A stretch of 11,111 nt of DNA from Hydrogenophaga sp. (lineage in GTDB: Bacteria > Pseudomonadota > Gammaproteobacteria > Burkholderiales > Burkholderiaceae_C): positions 1-11,111 of the forward strand of contig JAGXRS010000201.1 of NCBI GenBank assembly GCA_018335615.1. Direction: 5' to 3'. The notes beneath the pieces are model-generated. The model made no database searches and was not told the origin of the DNA. It was given only the letters and a program-made list of their open reading frames with translations. Each line of letters begins with the position of its first letter. Position 1 is the stretch's first letter. Made by a program: the position numbers and the translations under genes. Of this stretch, positions 6,831 to 11,111 are shown piece after piece.

Positions 6831-7751
6831 TCAGCTGCTCAGGAAGCCCGCCAGCAATTCGATCACCCGTGCCGGTTGCTCATGCACGATCCAGTGTGTG
6901 GCGCCGGGCACGCGCTTGATGCGCAAGTCCGCCACATGCTCGTCAAGTCCGTCGAGCAGGGCGGCGGGCAGCGCCGTGTCGCCCAGGCCCCAGATCACGA
7001 GCGTGGGGATGTGCACCTCCAGCATGTCGCGCGGGATCTGCACACCGGCAGCACCCGGGTCGCTCGCGGTGGGCGGCCGCAAGGGCGACGCCGCGTAATA
7101 GGCGCACGGGCCGTGCAGCCCCAGGCGCCAGACGGCGCGGTAGCGTTCGCGCATGGCCTCGTCCAGCCAGGGTTGAGGACCGCTGTGGGCTGCCATGTTG
7201 GTGAAGAAGGGCCACAGCCGGGCGAAATCGTTTTCAGCCAGCAAGGCGGGAGCGTCTGGCCGGGCCAGAAAGTTCATGTACGCGCTGGACGCCTGCTGGG
7301 TCGGCGATTGGCTCAGTTCGCGCTGGAAATTGCCCGGGTGCGGTGCATTGATGATCGCCAGCCGGCGCAGGCGCTGCGGGTGCAGCGCCGCCACGTTCCA
7401 GGCCAGCGCGCCGCCCCAGTCGTGGGCCACCAGAGCGGCCAGTTGCCCCGGCGTGGGGCTGTCCTGCGTTTCGGCGTCAATCAGGGCCACGATGTCCTGC
7501 ACCAGGTGTTTGGCCCGGTAGGCGGACACCTCGGTCGGCGCACTGGAGTGTTCGTAGCCGCGCAGATTGGGCGCGATGCAGCGGTAGCCACCGTGTGCCG
7601 GTGCCGCGAAATGCGCCAGCAGGGCATCCCACACAAAGGCGGCTTCGGGAAAGCCGTGCAGGAACAGCAGCACCGGGCGGTCCACCTCGCCGGCGCAACG
7701 GCAACTGAGGTGGATGCCGTGGGGCAGGGTGACGGTGCGGGTTTCGATCAT
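6831..7751 (-). CDS. Alpha/beta hydrolase, epoxide hydrolase-like
   Basis: A 306-residue cytosolic alpha/beta-fold hydrolase of the epoxide hydrolase/haloalkane dehalogenase branch, in which an aspartate attacks the substrate to form an ester that is then hydrolysed. Visible features are the oxyanion-hole HGFPE (32-36), the nucleophile elbow AHDWGG (Asp111), the probable acid Asp258 in WGLGDTALP and the base His286 in GATHWIVHEQP. HDWGG favours epoxide hydrolase over serine esterases. Candidate lid tyrosines that would activate the epoxide are Tyr158 (SSAYMNF) and Tyr218 or Tyr219 (CAYYAAS). A haloacid dehalogenase role is less likely but possible. The ATG at 7749-7751 fits the family start, though no strong Shine-Dalgarno is seen. 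It begins 52 bp after engB on the same strand and is probably read from the engB promoter. It ends 30 bp from the convergent acyltransferase gene, without a clear terminator between. Confidence 0.88.
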   Translation of the reverse strand: MIETRTVTLPHGIHLSCRCAGEVDRPVLLFLHGFPEAAFVWDALLAHFAAPAHGGYRCIAPNLRGYEHSSAPTEVSAYRAKHLVQDIVALIDAETQDSPTPGQLAALVAHDWGGALAWNVAALHPQRLRRLAIINAPHPGNFQRELSQSPTQQASSAYMNFLARPDAPALLAENDFARLWPFFTNMAAHSGPQPWLDEAMRERYRAVWRLGLHGPCAYYAASPLRPPTASDPGAAGVQIPRDMLEVHIPTLVIWGLGDTALPAALLDGLDEHVADLRIKRVPGATHWIVHEQPARVIELLAGFLSS

Positions 7752-7803
7752 GGCGGGCGGGGTGTTCGGGCAAGAGGGGTTGCGAAACCGAGCCCGACCG
7801 TGA

Positions 7804-8613
7804 TCAGTCGAGCGACTCGGGCTCGTCGTCGTCTTCGATGGCGGGGCCGGTTTCCACGGGTGTCTGTTTCGGCACCTTCACCGGTTCATGTGCCCAGTGC
7901 CAGAGCAGCTGGGCCACGTCGTCCAGCCCCTGCTTCTTGAGGGCAGAGAAGAGTCTCGCCTCGCCGCCGCCACTTTGCAGTCGCGCGATCGACAGCGCCT
8001 TGGCGGCCTCCGAGCGGCTGAGCTTGTCCGCCTTGGTGAGCAGCACCAGGAACTTCAGTCCGGCCTGTACCCGGGGCCGGATCACATCGAGCAGGATCTC
8101 GTCCAGCTCGGTCATGCCCAGCCGCGGGTCGATCAGCAGCACCACGCCCTTGAGGTTTTCGCGCGTCAGCAGGTAGTTGCCCATGACGCGCTGCCAGCGC
8201 AGCTTCGCTTCGCGGGGCACGGCGGCGTAGCCGTAGCCTGGCAGATCGGCCAGCACGGCGTCGTGGATACCCTGCTTGCCGAGCGAGAACAGGTTGATGC
8301 TCTGGGTGCGCCCAGGCGTCTTGGACGCAAAGGCCAGGCGCTTTTGTTGCGTGAGTGTGTTGATGCAGGTCGATTTGCCGGCGTTGGATCGGCCCACGAA
8401 AGCGATTTCGGGCAGGTCGAGGGCGGGCAGGTGCTCCAGTTGCGGCGCCGTGGTGAGAAAACGGGCGGTGTGCAGCCAGCCGTGCATGGCCTTCACATCG
8501 GGCACGGTGGTGGCATTGGTTCCCGCATGCAGGGAGCCGGAATCGGCTGCAGGGGCCGGAGCGTCGGGTGACGGCGGGGAAGGGGGAGGCGCTGGCGTGT
8601 GGTGTTGGGTCAT
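7804..8613 (-). CDS. engB: Ribosome biogenesis GTP-binding protein EngB (YihA/YsxC)
   Basis: A TRAFAC-class GTPase needed for late assembly of the 50S ribosomal subunit. All G motifs are present: G1 GRSNAGKS (74-81), the G2 region KTPGRTQ (98-104), G3 DLPGYG (123-128), G4 TKAD (193-196) and G5 SAL (223-225). The core is ordinary, but at 269 residues the protein is longer than the typical family length of about 200. The extra length is a Pro/Ala-rich, probably disordered N-terminus of some 43 residues and an acidic C-terminal tail (EDDDEPESLD). The ATG at 8611-8613 has no good Shine-Dalgarno; an internal Met at residue 43 (MHGWLHTARF) lies just before the conserved part and is a possible alternative start. 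It is divergent from cytochrome c4 across 100 bp, an arrangement I recall from other betaproteobacteria. Confidence 0.95.
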   Translation of the reverse strand: MTQHHTPAPPPSPPSPDAPAPAADSGSLHAGTNATTVPDVKAMHGWLHTARFLTTAPQLEHLPALDLPEIAFVGRSNAGKSTCINTLTQQKRLAFASKTPGRTQSINLFSLGKQGIHDAVLADLPGYGYAAVPREAKLRWQRVMGNYLLTRENLKGVVLLIDPRLGMTELDEILLDVIRPRVQAGLKFLVLLTKADKLSRSEAAKALSIARLQSGGGEARLFSALKKQGLDDVAQLLWHWAHEPVKVPKQTPVETGPAIEDDDEPESLD

Positions 8614-8644
8614 TTGGTCTATTTCTGGTAGGGCATTGTAAAAT
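8614..8644 (+). promoter_or_regulatory. Candidate promoter for cytochrome c4
   Basis: TTGGTC (8614-8619) lies 17 bases before TGTAAA (8637-8642) or 19 before TAAAAT (8639-8644), in the AT-richest part of the 100-bp gap between the divergent engB and cytochrome c4 genes. The match is moderate. Transcription would start near 8651 and leave a leader of about 60 bases. No clear promoter for engB is seen in the opposite direction. Confidence 0.3.
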
Positions 8645-8713
8645 CGATGGGTTTAGAGCAGAACTACCGCGAATCACCTCAACCGAACCGTCGCTTCCGA
8701 CGCCAGTCCAGAC

Positions 8714-9328
8714 ATGAAATTGCCTGTTTCACTCCTTTGCGCCGCTGCCGCTGCAGCCCTGTCGTTCAGCGCCCACGCCCAGTCGGCCAAGCCCGATCTG
8801 GCCAAAGGTGCGGCTTTGTATGGCCAGGTGTGTGTCGCTTGCCACGCGGCCGACGGCAATTCTTCAACGCCAGCGAACCCCATGCTGGCCCAGCAGCACC
8901 CGGAATACCTGATCAAGCAGTTGCAGGAGTACAAGAACGGCAAGCGCGAGAATGCCATCATGAAAGGCTTTGCGTCTGCACTGTCCGATGATGACATGCG
9001 CAACATCGCCTTCTGGCTGGCCGATCAGAAAGCCAAGACCGGTTTCGCGCAGGACAAGGAGCTCGTCCGCCTGGGCGAACGGATCTACCGCGGTGGCATC
9101 GCCGATCGTCAGGTCGCGGCCTGTGCGGGCTGCCACAGCCCCAACGGGGCGGGCATCCCGTCGCAGTACCCCCGCCTGTCGGGCCAGCACGCCGAGTACA
9201 CCGCGGCTCAGCTCCGTGCCTTCCGTGATGGCGTGCGCAAGAACAACGCCCAGATGACGGGTGTGGCCGCCAAGATGAACGACCGTGAAATCCAGGCGGT
9301 CTCCGACTACATTGCTGGCCTGCGCTGA
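8714..9328 (+). CDS. Cytochrome c4, periplasmic dihaem cytochrome c
   Basis: A 204-residue precursor of the dihaem electron carrier cytochrome c4, which shuttles electrons from the bc1 complex to terminal oxidases in the periplasm or at the membrane surface. A Sec signal peptide spans residues 1-22, with probable cleavage after AHA. Two similar domains follow, each with a CXXCH haem site: CVACH (40-44) and CAGCH (137-141). Likely axial methionines are Met83 (AIMKGFASALS) and Met181 (NAQMTGVAAKM). Size, the two-domain repeat and the motifs such as YPRLSGQHAEY and the final IAGLR are typical for c4. The ATG at 8714 sets a proper signal peptide, but the Shine-Dalgarno is weak. The gene for ResB, needed for haem attachment to such proteins, follows downstream after a terminator-like structure. 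Confidence 0.95.
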   Translation: MKLPVSLLCAAAAAALSFSAHAQSAKPDLAKGAALYGQVCVACHAADGNSSTPANPMLAQQHPEYLIKQLQEYKNGKRENAIMKGFASALSDDDMRNIAFWLADQKAKTGFAQDKELVRLGERIYRGGIADRQVAACAGCHSPNGAGIPSQYPRLSGQHAEYTAAQLRAFRDGVRKNNAQMTGVAAKMNDREIQAVSDYIAGLR

Positions 9329-9331
9329 CAT

Positions 9332-9358
9332 GCACCGGGGTGACAAAGCCCCGGGTGC
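9332..9358 (+). other. Imperfect hairpin just after cytochrome c4
   Basis: GCACCGGGG (9332-9340) can pair with CCCCGGGTGC (9349-9358) leaving one bulged G and an 8-base loop. It begins 3 bases after the c4 stop codon. No T-run follows, so it may protect the 3' end or work as a poor terminator rather than a canonical one. Confidence 0.4.
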
Positions 9359-9400
9359 GGGCAGGATATAAGCCGGCACCAATGTTTGGCGGCACAATGT

Positions 9401-9418
9401 GATTTGTACGGATTTGTA
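9401..9418 (+). repeat. Direct repeat GATTTGTA with 10-bp period
   Basis: GATTTGTA occurs at 9401-9408 and again at 9411-9418, one helical turn apart, in an AT-rich stretch of the 183-bp gap before resB. Such spacing could suit a regulator contacting one DNA face, or the region may simply hold a promoter for resB. No regulator is identified. Confidence 0.4.
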
Positions 9419-9451
9419 TTGAACCGTTGACCGCAACAGACATCACAACAG

Positions 9452-9485
9452 GGCGTGTTCCGGATCCTCCGGAGCCGCCTTTTTT
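9452..9485 (+). terminator. Terminator-like hairpin with T-run before resB
   Basis: GGCG (9452-9455) pairs with CGCC (9476-9479) and, inside it, CCGGA (9460-9464) with TCCGG (9468-9472); six Ts (9480-9485) follow at once. This is the pattern of an intrinsic terminator, though the stem is interrupted by internal loops. It lies 123 bp after cytochrome c4 and 26 bp before the resB start, so it could end the c4 transcript or attenuate read-through into resB. Confidence 0.5.
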
Positions 9486-9511
9486 GTTGCACTCTCCTTT
9501 TTGCCCGACCC

Positions 9512-11111
9512 ATGACCGTTTCCACCCAAGGCCTGCAACTGAGCACCGGATCGCGCCTCGTCGGCGAGGTGGTGGAGCTGCTGTCTTCCATGCGGTTTGC
9601 AATCTCGCTGCTCACGGTGATCTGCATCGCCTCGGTCATCGGCACGGTGGTCAAGCAGCACGAACCGTTCAACAACTACGTGAACCAGTTCGGCCCCTTC
9701 TGGGCCGACGTGTTCGCCAGCGCCAGCCTGTTCTCGGTCTACAGCGCCTGGTGGTTCCTGCTGATCCTGGCGTTTCTGGTGATCAGCACCAGCCTGTGCA
9801 TCATCCGCAACACGCCGAAAATTTTCGCCGACTTCAAGGCTTATAAAGAAAACATCCGCGAGCAGAGCCTCAAAGCTTTCCCGAACCGCGCTGAGAACAC
9901 GCTGGGCGAATCGCCCGAGGTGGCGGCCAACCGGATCGGCCAGCAGCTGCTGGGCACCGGCTGGAAGGTCAAGCTGCAGTCGCGCGATGCGGCGGGCGGC
10001 ACCGGCTGGATGGTGGCGGCCAAGAAGGGCGCGGCCAACAAGGTCGGCTACCTGGCGGCGCACAGCGCCATCGTGCTGGTGTGCATCGGCGGGCTGCTGG
10101 ACGGCGACCTGATCGTGCGCGCGCAGATGTGGTTCAACGGCAAGACGCCGTTCACCGGCGGCGGGCTGATTGCCGATGTGCCGGCCCAGCACCGCCTGTC
10201 TGCCAGCAACCCGACCTTTCGCGGCAACCTGCTGGTGACCGAGGGCACCACGGCGGGCACCGCCATCCTGGCCCAGCCAACCGGCGTGTTGCTGCAGGAC
10301 CTGCCGTTCTCGGTCGAGCTCAAGAAGTTCATCGTCGAGTACTACGACACGGGCATGCCCAAGCTCTTTGCCAGCGACATCGTGATCCACGACCATGAAA
10401 CCGGTGAGCAGAAGCCGGCCCGCGTGGAGGTGAACCACCCGGCCAGCCACCGCGGCATCAACATCTACCAGTCCAGCTTTGACGACGGAGGCTCGAAAGT
10501 GACGCTGCGCGCCATGCCGATCAACGGTCCTTCCAAGACCTTTGACGTGGCGGGTGTCATCGGTGGCAGCAGCGCGCTGAGCAACGGCGACGAGAAGATG
10601 ACACTGGAATTCACGGGATTGCGTGTCATCAACGTGGAGAACTTTGCCGCGACCGGCAACCTGGACGGCGCCGACGTGCGCAAGGTGGACCTGCGCCAGT
10701 CGATCGAGAGCCGCCTGGGTGCAGGCCACAAGACGACGACCGAGAGAACGCTGCGCAACGTGGGCCCGAGCGTCACCTACAAGCTGCGCGATGCCGCAGG
10801 GCAGGCCATTGAGTACCACAACTACATGCTGCCGGTGGATCTCGACGGCGCGCGCGTGTACCTGATGGGCATGCGGGAAACCCCGTCTGAGCCTTTCCGT
10901 TATCTGCGTGTGCCGGCCGACGCCCAGGACAGCCTGGACGATTTCGTGCGATTGCGCACCGCGCTGGCCGAGCCGTCCCTGCGCGAACTCGCTGTGCGCC
11001 GTTACGCCATGTCGGCGGTGGAAGAGAGTCGGCCCGAACTCGCTCAGGCGCTGGAGGTGTCGGCGGCCCGCGCGCTCGGCCTGTTCGCCGGTGCCGAGGT
11101 GGTGGAAGTCA
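9512..11111 (+). CDS. resB: Cytochrome c biogenesis protein ResB (Ccs1), N-terminal 533 residues
   Basis: ResB is the membrane half of the System II haem lyase; with CcsA it moves haem across the cytoplasmic membrane and attaches it to apocytochromes c. The reading frame is open from the ATG at 9512 to the right edge, so the C-terminus is missing. Membrane segments are visible at about 28-47, 79-98 and 178-196; the third contains His184, a candidate haem-contacting residue. A large periplasmic domain follows, with the family block EVNHPASHRGINIYQSSF (306-323). The fourth membrane segment and the conserved C-terminal His should lie outside the window. There is no clear Shine-Dalgarno; an in-frame start further down would cut into the first membrane helix, so this ATG is preferred. 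Family practice places ccsA just downstream (inference). A very long antisense frame across this gene is a shadow. Confidence 0.93.
   Translation, partial: MTVSTQGLQLSTGSRLVGEVVELLSSMRFAISLLTVICIASVIGTVVKQHEPFNNYVNQFGPFWADVFASASLFSVYSAWWFLLILAFLVISTSLCIIRNTPKIFADFKAYKENIREQSLKAFPNRAENTLGESPEVAANRIGQQLLGTGWKVKLQSRDAAGGTGWMVAAKKGAANKVGYLAAHSAIVLVCIGGLLDGDLIVRAQMWFNGKTPFTGGGLIADVPAQHRLSASNPTFRGNLLVTEGTTAGTAILAQPTGVLLQDLPFSVELKKFIVEYYDTGMPKLFASDIVIHDHETGEQKPARVEVNHPASHRGINIYQSSFDDGGSKVTLRAMPINGPSKTFDVAGVIGGSSALSNGDEKMTLEFTGLRVINVENFAATGNLDGADVRKVDLRQSIESRLGAGHKTTTERTLRNVGPSVTYKLRDAAGQAIEYHNYMLPVDLDGARVYLMGMRETPSEPFRYLRVPADAQDSLDDFVRLRTALAEPSLRELAVRRYAMSAVEESRPELAQALEVSAARALGLFAGAEVVEV

Noticed and set aside
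9443..10819. A 458-codon open frame on the minus strand across resB
   Set aside because: It is antisense to a clear ResB, is rich in His, Ala, Arg, Gly and Val as expected from reversed GC-rich codons, and shows no domain. It is a shadow frame.

Overview
The window looks like the chromosome of a betaproteobacterium, most probably Burkholderiales of the Comamonadaceae type (Acidovorax/Hydrogenophaga-like). The reasons are its high GC content, a groES with a CIRCE operator, a metK divergent from two tandem LpxL/HtrB-type acyltransferases, and engB divergent from a dihaem cytochrome c4 gene followed by resB. The genus is an inference. I see no transposase, integrase, tRNA, rRNA, CRISPR array, phage gene or other mark of an accessory island.

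Left part (1-3259), all minus strand. The first 44 codons of groES run off the left edge. Upstream lie a perfect CIRCE inverted repeat and a well-formed promoter whose -10 touches the operator. Next comes an SDR oxidoreductase resembling gluconate 5-dehydrogenases, and 53 bp upstream of it a large soluble histidine kinase with three PAS domains. The two may be co-transcribed, kinase first. The kinase stop codon sits inside a short pentanucleotide repeat.

Middle (3260-6800). A 291-bp spacer without a convincing gene precedes metK (minus strand, SAM synthesis). MetK has a leader of about 190 bp shared with the divergent gene, containing an inverted repeat and a perfect 10-bp hairpin. Rightward from it run two tandem lysophospholipid/lipid A late acyltransferases, one with HX4E and one with HX4D.

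Right part (6801-11111). An epoxide-hydrolase-like alpha/beta hydrolase and the ribosome-assembly GTPase engB lie on the minus strand, probably as one unit with engB first. Divergently on the plus strand are cytochrome c4 and, after a terminator-like hairpin with a T-run, resB of the System II cytochrome c maturation pathway, which runs off the right edge. ResB acts in maturation of cytochromes c such as the c4 encoded beside it.

Overall this is mostly conserved housekeeping DNA. I found no convincing undescribed system. The points most worth a second look are the structured metK/acyltransferase intergenic region and the repeat in which loss of one unit would fuse the kinase to the SDR reading frame.
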